Assembly: GCF_001552635.1 (NCBI RefSeq)
Contig: NZ_BCRO01000095.1
Location: 1-52,714, forward strand
Source: Actinomadura hibisca NBRC 15177
GTDB lineage: Bacteria; Actinomycetota; Actinomycetes; Streptosporangiales; Streptosporangiaceae
DNA: 52,714 bases
Direction: 5' to 3'
Part shown: piece by piece, positions 20,226 through 27,659 of the stretch
Layout of the letters: every line of letters begins with the position of its first letter
How positions within the stretch are numbered: the first letter of the stretch is position 1
Made by a program: the position numbers and the translations under genes
Notes under the pieces: model-generated
What the model was told of the DNA's origin: nothing
Seen by the model: the letters and a program-made list of their open reading frames with translations, nothing else
The model's database searches: none

Positions 20226-22670
20226 TTACGTCAGGTTCTCGCGCCAGGTCGGGTCGGCGGTCAGCACCGTCAGGCGCTGGGTCGCGCGGGACACCGCCAC
20301 GTACAGCACCCGCAGGCCGCGCGGCGACTGGGCCGCGATCGTCTCCGGCGCCGCGATCACGGCCGCGTCGAACTCCAGGCCCTTCGCCTCCAGCACGTCC
20401 AGCACCTGGACGCGCTCGGGCAGCCCCTCGGCCAGGCGGTCGCGCTCGGCGGCCGTCCAGGCGTCGGGCGAGGCCAGCGGGACGATCAGGCCGATCGTGC
20501 CGTCCACCCGGTCGAGCAGCTCCTCGGTGGCGGCGCGGGCGGCGTCGGCCAGGGCGTCCGGGGCGACGACGCGGATCTCCGGCTCGATGCCCGAGGTGCG
20601 GACGGCGCGGGCCGGGCGGGCGTCGGGCAGGGCCATCGCCAGCACGCGGGCCGACACCGCCGCGATCTCGGTCGAGTTGCGGTAGTTGGTGGTCAGCTCG
20701 TACTCGTGGCGGACGCGGCGCGTCGGCGGTTTCGGCTTGCGCGGGCGGCGGCCCCGGCCTCCGCGCGAGCGCGCCTTGGTCTCCTCGCCGCCGAGCGCCG
20801 CGTCCATCGCCTCGCGGGCGGCGTCGAGGTCCTCCCAGGCGCTCTGGGCCGGGTCCTCCACGATCGTCCAGCTCGCCTGGCGGCCCCGGCGGCCCAGCAT
20901 CCGCCACTGCATCGGCGACAGGTCCTGGGCCTCGTCCACGACGATGTGCGCGTACTCGGGGCGCTCCTCGGCCACGCCGTCGTCCACGCGGCGGGACCGC
21001 TCCAGCCGTTCCATGGAGGTGGTGAGCTCCTGCATCTCCGGTTCCCAGGACTCGTCGGCCACCTCCTCGCCGGTGAGGATGTTGACGCCGTCGACCACGA
21101 ACGGGTCGTCCTCGCGGGCCTTGCGGCGCGCGGGGCGCGGCGGCGGGCCCAGCAGGGAGTCGATCTCGTCGAGCAGCGCGACGTCCTGGTAGGTGAGGGT
21201 GCCGGGCAGGGCCCGCGCCCAGGACGCGGCCAGCGCGGTGGCGGTGCCCGCGTCGAGGTCGCGTCCGGCGGCGCGGCGCAGGCGGTCGGCGTCGCCGAGG
21301 GCGGTCAGGACCTCCAGCGGGCGGCGCATCGGCCACCAGGCGACGAGGAAGTCGGTGAACGGGCGCTGCTCGCGGACGCGGGTGTCGAAGTCGCCGCGCT
21401 CGCCGGGACGGCCGCCCTGGGGCGCGTCGCCGCCGTCGAGCGCGGCCAGGCCGTCGGCGGCGAGGATCTGCGACCACAGTTCGGTCTGGCCGTCGGCGGC
21501 CTGCGCGGCGGCCTCGGGGCCGCCGAGGTCGGTGAAGCGCCGCCACAGGGCGTCGAGCAGCGCCTCGGCGGCGCGGCCGCGCGCGGCGTTCACGCTGCCC
21601 CGGCTGCGGCGGTGCAGGTCGTTGCGGAGCCGGTCGAGGGCCTGGCGGTCCAGCGCGACGACGACGCCGCGGTAGACCACGCGCAGGTCGTCGGGCGCGC
21701 CGGGGGCCTGGTCGGCGACGGCGCGGCGCAGCAGCGTCGTCATGGCCCCCGAGCCCTTCACGCGGGCCAGCTCCGGGGTGTCGTGGGCGGTGGCGCGCAC
21801 GCCCTCGACCAGGTCGCCGAGGGAGCGCAGCGCCGCCGAGCCCTCGCCCAGCGACGGCAGGACACGCTCGATGTAGGCGGTGAAGCGGCGGTTCGGGCCG
21901 ACCACCAGCACGCCGCGCGACCCGAAGCGGCGGCGGTGCCGGAACAGCAGGTAGGCGACGCGGTGCAGCGCCACGGCCGTCTTGCCGGTGCCGGGGGCGC
22001 CGCGCACGAGCACGGTGCCGTCGGCGGGCGCGCGGATGACCTCGTCCTGCTCGCGCTGGATGGTGGCGACGATGTCGCGCATCGCGCCCTCGCGCGTGCG
22101 CGCGAGGGACGCCAGGAACGCGCCGTCGCCGATGACGGTCAGCCCGTCGGCGGCGTCGGGGTCGAGCAGGTCGTCCTCAAGGTCGACGACGGCGTGGCCG
22201 CGCGAGTGCAGCACGCGGCGGCGGACCACGCCGCGCGGCGCTTCCGGGGTGGCCTGGTAGAAGTCCTCGGCGGCGGGGGCGCGCCAGTCGATCACCAGGG
22301 AGTCGTGCTCGCTGGTGCGCACGCCGATGCGGCCGATGTAGCGCACCTCGCGGCCGTCCACCAGGCGGACGGGCGGGGTGCCGGGCTGCTGCTCGCGCGG
22401 GTGCAGGTCGAGGCGGCCGAAGACCAGGCCGTCGTCGGCGATGTCCAGGGCCTGGGCGCGCAGGGCGGCCTGGTGGACCATGGCGTCCCGGTCGACCAGG
22501 GACGCCTTGGTGCCGGCCTGCGCCTGCCGGTACCCCTCGCGGATCATGGCCTGGGCGTCCTCGCGCATCTGTTCGAGGCGCTCGTAGGCCACGTCCACGT
22601 ACCGCTGCTCGGCGGCGATCTCCTGGTCCTTGACCGTGCCGGACCGGCCGGTGACCGGGGACGACGACAT
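20226..22670 (-). CDS. helD: HelD-like superfamily 1 helicase (RNA polymerase-associated)
   Basis: 814 residues. HelD proteins bind RNA polymerase and use ATP to release it from stalled complexes; the actinobacterial HelR subgroup also protects from rifamycins. Seen: N-terminal coiled-coil arm (QEIAAEQRYVDVAYERLEQM and following, to about 60), Walker A GAPGTGKT (224-231), ALHRVAYLLFRHR, helicase DEAQDLSPMQWRMLGRR (motif II), YELTTNYRNSTEIAAVSARVL (motif IV region), VLEAKGLEFDAAVIAAPE and LYVAVSRATQRLTVL (motifs V/VI). Size and order fit class II actinobacterial HelD. The ATG has GAGGAG 8 nt upstream. I saw no rifamycin-associated palindrome in the 114-nt upstream gap, so a drug-induced HelR role is not supported. 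Confidence 0.9.
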   Translation of the reverse strand: MSSSPVTGRSGTVKDQEIAAEQRYVDVAYERLEQMREDAQAMIREGYRQAQAGTKASLVDRDAMVHQAALRAQALDIADDGLVFGRLDLHPREQQPGTPPVRLVDGREVRYIGRIGVRTSEHDSLVIDWRAPAAEDFYQATPEAPRGVVRRRVLHSRGHAVVDLEDDLLDPDAADGLTVIGDGAFLASLARTREGAMRDIVATIQREQDEVIRAPADGTVLVRGAPGTGKTAVALHRVAYLLFRHRRRFGSRGVLVVGPNRRFTAYIERVLPSLGEGSAALRSLGDLVEGVRATAHDTPELARVKGSGAMTTLLRRAVADQAPGAPDDLRVVYRGVVVALDRQALDRLRNDLHRRSRGSVNAARGRAAEALLDALWRRFTDLGGPEAAAQAADGQTELWSQILAADGLAALDGGDAPQGGRPGERGDFDTRVREQRPFTDFLVAWWPMRRPLEVLTALGDADRLRRAAGRDLDAGTATALAASWARALPGTLTYQDVALLDEIDSLLGPPPRPARRKAREDDPFVVDGVNILTGEEVADESWEPEMQELTTSMERLERSRRVDDGVAEERPEYAHIVVDEAQDLSPMQWRMLGRRGRQASWTIVEDPAQSAWEDLDAAREAMDAALGGEETKARSRGGRGRRPRKPKPPTRRVRHEYELTTNYRNSTEIAAVSARVLAMALPDARPARAVRTSGIEPEIRVVAPDALADAARAATEELLDRVDGTIGLIVPLASPDAWTAAERDRLAEGLPERVQVLDVLEAKGLEFDAAVIAAPETIAAQSPRGLRVLYVAVSRATQRLTVLTADPTWRENLT

Positions 22671-22784
22671 ACGGGCTGCTCCTCGCGACGCGTGCGCCCG
22701 GGGTGCTTCTCCCGGGAAAGAGACAGCTTATGCGGTCGGGGTGACGCTCCCCGTGACCGGCCGGGCCCGGCTCGGTGCGGCCGG

Positions 22785-23573
22785 TCAGGGGGAGCGGTCG
22801 GCGCGGCCGTCCGGGGGCGCGGTCCGCAGGCCGATCACGCGCCGTGTCGCGGCGGGCAGCAGGCGCTTGGCAGTGACCGTCGTGCGGGTCAGGCGGTCGG
22901 GGAAGACGAACAGGTCGGCGGCGGGCCGGGCCAGCGACCGGTCCACCGCGTCCAGCACCAGGCCGGGCGGCATCCCTTGCATGCCGCCGGTCGCGGCGGG
23001 GTGCTCGGCGGCGATCCGGCGGTACATGGGGGTGTCCACCTGGCGCGGGCACACGCAGCGGATCGTCACGCCCCGGCCCGCCGTCTCCTGGTAGAGCGCC
23101 TCGGCGAACGCGTTGACGGCCGCCTTCGCCGACGCGTACGCGGCCGTCAGGTACCCCGGCACCCACGCCGCCAGCGACGAGAACAGGATCAGCTCGCCCC
23201 GGCCCCGGTCCAGCATCCCCGGCATCGTGGCGCGCGCGACGTGCACGGTGCCCAGGTAGTCGACCCGCAGCACCCGCTCGACGTCGGCGAGCGGCTGCTC
23301 CAGCGCCGCGCCCAGCGGGCTGATCGCGGCGGCGTGCACGACGCGCTGCACCGGCCCGGCCTCGGCCGCGACGCGCTCGACGGCGGCGGGGTCGGTGACG
23401 TCGCACACGCGGGTGTGCAGGTTGGGGGAGCGGGCGGCGGTGCGGGCGAGCCCGGCGGCGTCCAGGTCCACCGCGACGACGTCCCACGCGGCGGCGGCCA
23501 GGCGCTGCGCGGCGAGCGCGCCGAGCCCGCCGGCGGCCCCGGTGACCAGCGCCGTCCGCACCTCCCGCGTCAC
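22785..23573 (-). CDS. short-chain dehydrogenase/reductase
   Basis: 262 residues, classical SDR. Seen: cofactor motif VTGAAGGLGALA (TGxxxGxG), VVAVDLDAAGL (an Asp after the second strand suggests NAD preference), CDVTDPAAVERV, HAAAISPLG in place of NNAG, catalytic Ser in ILFSSLAAW and YASAK (Tyr-x3-Lys). The C-terminal extension is Arg-rich. The start is GTG 23573, with GAGGAGG upstream, overlapping the stop of the decarboxylase-like gene by 4 bp (GTGA), so the two are coupled and expressed from the KstR-like promoter. The substrate is probably a hydroxy- or ketoacyl, steroid or lipid compound; that is inferred from the operator and partner gene only. Confidence 0.88.
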   Translation of the reverse strand: MTREVRTALVTGAAGGLGALAAQRLAAAAWDVVAVDLDAAGLARTAARSPNLHTRVCDVTDPAAVERVAAEAGPVQRVVHAAAISPLGAALEQPLADVERVLRVDYLGTVHVARATMPGMLDRGRGELILFSSLAAWVPGYLTAAYASAKAAVNAFAEALYQETAGRGVTIRCVCPRQVDTPMYRRIAAEHPAATGGMQGMPPGLVLDAVDRSLARPAADLFVFPDRLTRTTVTAKRLLPAATRRVIGLRTAPPDGRADRSP

Positions 23574-24295
23574 GGCCCGACCTCCTCGGCGGCGTCGAAC
23601 TCCATCGTCAGGTGCCGGACGGCGGTGCTGCTGAGCGCCCGCGCCCGGTCGAGCCCGAGGCCGCGCAGCTCGGCGGCGACGGGGTGGTCGCCCAGCCGCA
23701 GCGTGGCCCCGCCGGGCCGCATCCGGACGCCCGAGGGGGCCATCGTCCAGCCGGTGCGGCGGGTGACGCCGTCCATGCACGAGTACGCGTCGATCTTGGG
23801 CGCGCCGGTGCCGGACGGCAGCGGCAGCCCCGGCCGGACCGCCAGTTCGATGACCGTCCGCCCGCCGATCCGGACCGCGCACCGCTTGACGCGGCCGGAC
23901 AGGTCCATGGGGATGTCGGCCAGCTCCTTGGGGAAACCCCAGATCGTGCGCCCGGCCTCCAGCGTGAACTCCTGGTTGACCGGCAGCCAGTGGATGAACG
24001 CGCCGACGCCCTTCATCCGCCGCGTGGGCGGCGCTCCCGGCCGCCGCACCAGGAAGGCGACGGCGAACTCGTGGTAGGGCCCGAGGTCGCCGTCGGCGTA
24101 GCGGACGAAGGCCAGCGAGCAGATCGCGCGGCCGGGCAGCGGCTCGGCGACCTCCAGGCCGGCGTAGGCGATGACGGCCCGGGCGGGCGCGGCGGGCACG
24201 GCGAACATCGCCGACGCCACGGCCGCGTCGCGGATGCGGACCGGCAGCGTCACATGCTCGCCCTGGATCACGTGCTTGTCGGCGGTGCTCCCCAT
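23570..24295 (-). CDS. acetoacetate decarboxylase family protein
   Basis: 241 residues. Acetoacetate decarboxylases form a Schiff base on a lysine. Seen: LAFVRYADGDLGPYHEFAVAFLV, then the active-site region TIWGFPKELADIP, with Lys in the FPK position expected for the nucleophile, and a beta-barrel pattern throughout. Members of this fold also include cyclases and aldolase-dehydratases, so decarboxylation is not certain. I chose ATG 24295 because the KstR-like palindrome (24305-24318) lies just upstream; an upstream in-frame ATG (24334) would put that site inside the gene. No ribosome site precedes 24295, which fits a leaderless transcript. It is coupled to the SDR gene by a 4-bp overlap. Confidence 0.82.
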   Translation of the reverse strand: MGSTADKHVIQGEHVTLPVRIRDAAVASAMFAVPAAPARAVIAYAGLEVAEPLPGRAICSLAFVRYADGDLGPYHEFAVAFLVRRPGAPPTRRMKGVGAFIHWLPVNQEFTLEAGRTIWGFPKELADIPMDLSGRVKRCAVRIGGRTVIELAVRPGLPLPSGTGAPKIDAYSCMDGVTRRTGWTMAPSGVRMRPGGATLRLGDHPVAAELRGLGLDRARALSSTAVRHLTMEFDAAEEVGP

Positions 24296-24304
24296 GCGCA
24301 CAAG

Positions 24305-24318
24305 TAGAACAGGTTCTT
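24305..24318. promoter_or_regulatory. KstR-like operator
   Basis: TAGAACAGGTTCTT: inner palindrome AGAAC-AG-GTTCT is perfect, with AA/TT outside. It matches the TNNAACNNGTTNNA consensus of the TetR-family regulator KstR except for the last base. It sits 9 nt before the ATG of the decarboxylase-like gene, where it would block a promoter (possible -35 GTGACA on the minus strand). Confidence 0.6.
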
Positions 24319-24338
24319 GTTTTCCTGTCACCATGTGC

Positions 24339-24833
24339 TTATGGTTCGACGGCCGCCTTGATCCGGCCGAGGGTGACGCGCATGCCCTCGCGGTTGACGG
24401 CGGCGCGGCGCTCGGCGGGGACGCCGGTGAAGACCTTGCCGAGCAGGGAGACGAACGCCGCGCCGCGCGCGTCGCGGCGCAGGTCCTGCCAGTACTCGGT
24501 GAGCCGCGTGCGGCCGTCGCCGATGCCCTCGACGCGGTAGCCCCAGAGCGCGACCTCCATGCCGAAGCTGGACACGCGGAAGGCGAACACCTCGCCGGGC
24601 ACGGCCGTCGAGACCCGGCAGTTGGTGAACCAGACGCGGGGGCCGATGCGGTTGAACCCGACGAAGCGGGTGCCCTCCTCGACGTCGCGCCCGCGCACCC
24701 GGACGGCGAACAGCTCCGGGCTCCACTGCTTCATGCGGCGCGGATCGGCGACCGCGGCGTAGACCGCGCCGGGCTCCGCGTCGATGACGACGCTCTCCTC
24801 GGCGACCCATTCGCGTTCCATGCCCCCGATCAT
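24339..24833 (-). CDS. SRPBCC (START/Bet v1-like) family protein
   Basis: 164 residues, a polyketide-cyclase/dehydrase-type lipid-binding fold. Seen: VAEESVVIDAEPGAVYAAVADP (first strand and helix), MKQWSPELFAVRVRG, GTRFVGFNRIGPRVWFTNCRV, PGEVFAFRVSSFGMEVALWGYRV, TRLTEYWQDL and the long C-terminal helix containing RRAAVNREGMRVTLGRIK. The family binds hydrophobic ligands or acts as a cyclase; no substrate can be read. The start is ATG 24833 because it overlaps the stop of the upstream gene (ATGA, 24830-24833); ATG 24821 is the alternative. It is followed 43 nt later by the decarboxylase-like gene on the same strand, but the operator between them suggests separate control. Confidence 0.85.
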   Translation of the reverse strand: MIGGMEREWVAEESVVIDAEPGAVYAAVADPRRMKQWSPELFAVRVRGRDVEEGTRFVGFNRIGPRVWFTNCRVSTAVPGEVFAFRVSSFGMEVALWGYRVEGIGDGRTRLTEYWQDLRRDARGAAFVSLLGKVFTGVPAERRAAVNREGMRVTLGRIKAAVEP

Positions 24834-25891
24834 CCCGCACCGACCGGGAAGCGGACGCCCTGGCTGTCGCCGCGCGCGTGCAGGTGGAGAGCGGTGGGGG
24901 CGAAGCCGTCGGGCACGTCGAACACGATGGCGCCCTGGAAGGAGGCGGCGCTGCGCAAGGAGAAGGCGAGGTCCTTGGTGGCGCGGCCACGGTGCAGGGC
25001 GACGGCGGTGTACTCGGCCTTCCCGGCGCGCAGCCGCTGGACGGTGGCGTCGAGCACGAGCGGTGCGGACCCGGTGTTGGTGACGGTGACGCGGACCTGG
25101 CAGAGGCGGCCCCTGAGCGCGGTGACGCCCTTGACGCGGACGCCGCACTGGGGCGCGGCGGCGGTGAAGGTGAGGTCGCCGTCCTTGACGGGCTTGCCGA
25201 AGACACCGGGGAGGGGCTGGCTGCGCACCTGGTAGACGGCGAAGGCGGTGGCGGCGAGGCCGCCGAGCACGGCGAGAACGATGAGACGACGCAACCAGAC
25301 GCGGAACTTGGAGGGAGGCGCGTAAGGGGGCGGGCTGAGCTGCGGCGCGGGGTCCGCATGGGGCAGAGACGACGCGTCCACGAGAGGAACCGCCCCAGGC
25401 CGCCGGGGCACGTCCGAAGGCGGCAACGCACCCGCATGCGACGGCGTACCTACGCGCGGGCGCGGGTCCTTGCGGAGAGGGGTTTCTGCTCGGGTCGGGG
25501 TTTCTGGGTGGGCTGGGGAGCCCAGGCGTGGCGACGCGTCGGGGAGGGACTCCGAAGGTGGCTTGAAGGGGATCGCGCCCGGAGGCGGTACAGCCGGGGT
25601 TTTCGGGCGGGCGCGCAGCAGGCGGTGGTCCCGTACGGCCAGGGCCACGATCTGCAACGACACCAGCACGTCCACCACGACCACCGCCGGGACGATCCAG
25701 TCCGCCGCCGCGCGCCGGTACGAGGTCAGCGTCAGCGCGATCACGAACGCCGCGACCGCCTGCACCCCCACCAGCGCCCCCGCCGTGCGCGCCAGGCGCG
25801 CCACCGGCCCGGCGGGCTTCGGCGGCGGCGCGGGCGCCGCGACCCGGGCCGCGTCGGGCCGGGTCGGGCGGGTGCCGGGGGAGCTGGTCAC
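24830..25891 (-). CDS. membrane protein with DUF4352-like ectodomain
   Basis: 353 residues. Two N-terminal membrane segments (ALVGVQAVAAFVIALTLTSY and DWIVPAVVVVDVLVSLQIVALAV), a Pro/Arg-rich cytosolic linker of about 110 residues, a third membrane segment (LIVLAVLGGLAATAFAVYQV), then an extracellular beta-sandwich of about 125 residues. That domain begins FGKPVKDGDLTFTAAAPQCG and includes GRLCQVRVTVTNTGSAPLVLD, with two cysteines likely disulfide-bonded. The same domain ends the next two proteins, which are kinases; here the kinase domain is absent. Start GTG 25891. The stop is coupled to the SRPBCC gene. It may be a receptor-like partner or decoy in the same signalling set; that is inference. 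Confidence 0.8.
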   Translation of the reverse strand: MTSSPGTRPTRPDAARVAAPAPPPKPAGPVARLARTAGALVGVQAVAAFVIALTLTSYRRAAADWIVPAVVVVDVLVSLQIVALAVRDHRLLRARPKTPAVPPPGAIPFKPPSESLPDASPRLGSPAHPETPTRAETPLRKDPRPRVGTPSHAGALPPSDVPRRPGAVPLVDASSLPHADPAPQLSPPPYAPPSKFRVWLRRLIVLAVLGGLAATAFAVYQVRSQPLPGVFGKPVKDGDLTFTAAAPQCGVRVKGVTALRGRLCQVRVTVTNTGSAPLVLDATVQRLRAGKAEYTAVALHRGRATKDLAFSLRSAASFQGAIVFDVPDGFAPTALHLHARGDSQGVRFPVGAG

Positions 25892-25922
25892 CGGCTCAAG
25901 GTAGAGGCCGCCGATGAGTTGA

Positions 25923-27473
25923 TCAAGACGGGGCCAGCGGCAGCCGGATGCCCTTGCTGGTGCCGTCGGCGTGCAGTTCCAGCTCCCGGGGCGTGAAGCC
26001 GGGCGGCACGTCGTACAGCAGCACCCCGGAGAAGCGGGTGCCGGACGCCAGCGTCTGCGCGCCCACCCTGCTCTTCGGCCCCGGCGTCGAGCCCTTGAAC
26101 AACATGATCGCGGGCTCCTCGGAGTCGGCCGCGCCGTGCAGCCGCTGCACCGCCGGGTCCAGCACCCGCGCCGACGACGCGACGTTGGCCACGCTGAACC
26201 GCACCTGGCACAACTTGCCGTCCTCGGCCGTCACGCCCTTGACCGTGCGGTCGCACTCGGGGCGGGACGCCTGGAAGGTGAAGTCGCCGTCCTTGGCGGG
26301 CTGGTCGAACTGCGCGGCGGCGGGCGCCTTGTCCGCCCGGTACAGCAGGAACCCGCCCACACCGAGCCCCGCGAGCACGGTGAGCCCGACCGTCCGCCCC
26401 ACCCACGTGCGGACCCGGGCCCGCCGCAGCAGCCCGGGGTCCACGGGCGGGGCGGGACGCACCGGCGCGAGCGGCGAGGTCGGCGGCGACCACAGCGGCA
26501 GGTCCTCGGTGCGCCACGTCGACTCGACGGTGTGGCTCGCGATCGCCTGGATGTCGTGCCCGGCCGGGGCCGCCGGCGCGACCGCCCCGCCCGCGACCGC
26601 CACCGCCGGGTCGGACCCGCCGACCAGCGCCAGCAGCAGCTGCTGCGCCGTGGGCCGGTCCTCCGGCTCGGGGGCCAGGGCGCGGCGCACCAGGGAGCGC
26701 AGCGGGTCGGTCAGCCCGCCCAGGTCGTAGTCGTGCTGGTGGGCGCGGTAGGCCAGGACGAGCGGGTCGCTGGTGGCGCGCGAGTCGGCCACGCCGAACG
26801 GGTGCCGTCCCGTCCCGGCGAACGCGACCAGGCAGCCCCACGCGAACACGTCCCCGGCGGGCGACACCTGCCCGGTCCGCACCTGCTCGGGCGCGATCCA
26901 TCCCGGCGACCCCACCACGAACCCGGCCTTGGTGTGCCCGCCCGCCTGGTCCACGCCCCGCGCGATCCCGAAGTCGATCACACGCGGGCCGGAGATGGAC
27001 AGGATGACGTTGGCGGGCTTGAGGTCGCGGTGCACCAGGCCCGCCGAGTGGATCGCGGTCAGCGCCGCCGCGACCCCGACCGCGACGCCGTGCAGCGTGC
27101 CGGGCGGCAGCGCGCCGTGCCGCCGGATGTGCTCCGACAGCGGCTCGCCCGCCACGTACTCGGTGACCAGGTAGGGACGGCCGCCGTCCTCGCCGTGGTC
27201 GAGCACCGCCGCCGTGCAGAACGAGGCGACCTGCCGCGCGTGCCGCACCTCGTCGTGGAAGCGCGCCCGGTAGCGCTCGTCGGCGGCCAGGCCGGGCTGG
27301 ATGACCTTGATGGCGACGTGCCGCCCGTCCGGGCCGCGGCCGAGGTAGACCGAGCCCATGCCGCCCTCGCCCAGCTTGCCGAGCAGCGGGTAGGGGCCGA
27401 TGGACGCCGGGGAGCCGGGAACGAGGGGGTGGACGCCGGCGGGCAGGCCGTCGCGGCTGCTGTGTTCGTGCAC
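25923..27473 (-). CDS. transmembrane serine/threonine protein kinase (PknB-like)
   Basis: 516 residues. The kinase domain (about 27-285) has all core residues: glycine loop LGEGGMGSVY (34-43), Lys56 in VAIKVI, HRDLKPAN (148-155), DFG (167-169) and APEQV. The activation loop TKAGFVVGSPGW has a Thr/Ser available for autophosphorylation. After a Pro-rich linker comes one membrane helix (GLTVLAGLGVGGFLLY, about 355-372), then an extracellular domain of about 130 residues starting FDQPAKDGDFTFQASRPECD, shared with both neighbours. The sensor lacks PASTA repeats. GTG 27473 has GGAGGAG 8 nt upstream. It is a close paralogue of the next kinase, so a local duplication. Ligand and targets unknown. Confidence 0.93.
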   Translation of the reverse strand: MHEHSSRDGLPAGVHPLVPGSPASIGPYPLLGKLGEGGMGSVYLGRGPDGRHVAIKVIQPGLAADERYRARFHDEVRHARQVASFCTAAVLDHGEDGGRPYLVTEYVAGEPLSEHIRRHGALPPGTLHGVAVGVAAALTAIHSAGLVHRDLKPANVILSISGPRVIDFGIARGVDQAGGHTKAGFVVGSPGWIAPEQVRTGQVSPAGDVFAWGCLVAFAGTGRHPFGVADSRATSDPLVLAYRAHQHDYDLGGLTDPLRSLVRRALAPEPEDRPTAQQLLLALVGGSDPAVAVAGGAVAPAAPAGHDIQAIASHTVESTWRTEDLPLWSPPTSPLAPVRPAPPVDPGLLRRARVRTWVGRTVGLTVLAGLGVGGFLLYRADKAPAAAQFDQPAKDGDFTFQASRPECDRTVKGVTAEDGKLCQVRFSVANVASSARVLDPAVQRLHGAADSEEPAIMLFKGSTPGPKSRVGAQTLASGTRFSGVLLYDVPPGFTPRELELHADGTSKGIRLPLAPS

Positions 27474-27580
27474 CGGGCGCGCTCCTCCGGGTCGGCCGTC
27501 CCCCGGCCGCTCGACCGCGCGGTCCCCCGACCGCGTTCCTGCCAGGGCGCAGGAGGGGTCAAAGTACCGGATGCGCGGAT

Positions 27581-27602
27581 TGCGGGGGAGGCTCCCCCCG
27601 CA
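27581..27602 (-). terminator. stem-loop between the two kinase genes
   Basis: TGCGGGGG (27581-27588) pairs with CCCCCGCA (27595-27602) with a 6-nt loop. It lies about 58 nt past the stop of the kinase gene at 27660 and upstream of the next kinase start. No T-run, so a GC-rich terminator or spacer hairpin. The rest of the 186-nt gap shows no gene. Confidence 0.45.
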
Positions 27603-27659
27603 TCTCGGACAGACCGGTTGCGGTCCTGTGACCTGACCGCTATCCGGGGTCGGCGCGTG

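Noticed and set aside
22671..22784. Rifamycin-associated element upstream of helD
   Set aside because: No 19-bp GGGGCTTGC-type palindrome was found in the upstream gap.
20193..24077. Plus-strand open frame of about 1290 codons antisense to helD, SDR and ADC-like genes
   Set aside because: Same GC-driven artefact; the opposite strand has Walker A, SDR and ADC motifs, overlapping starts and ribosome sites.
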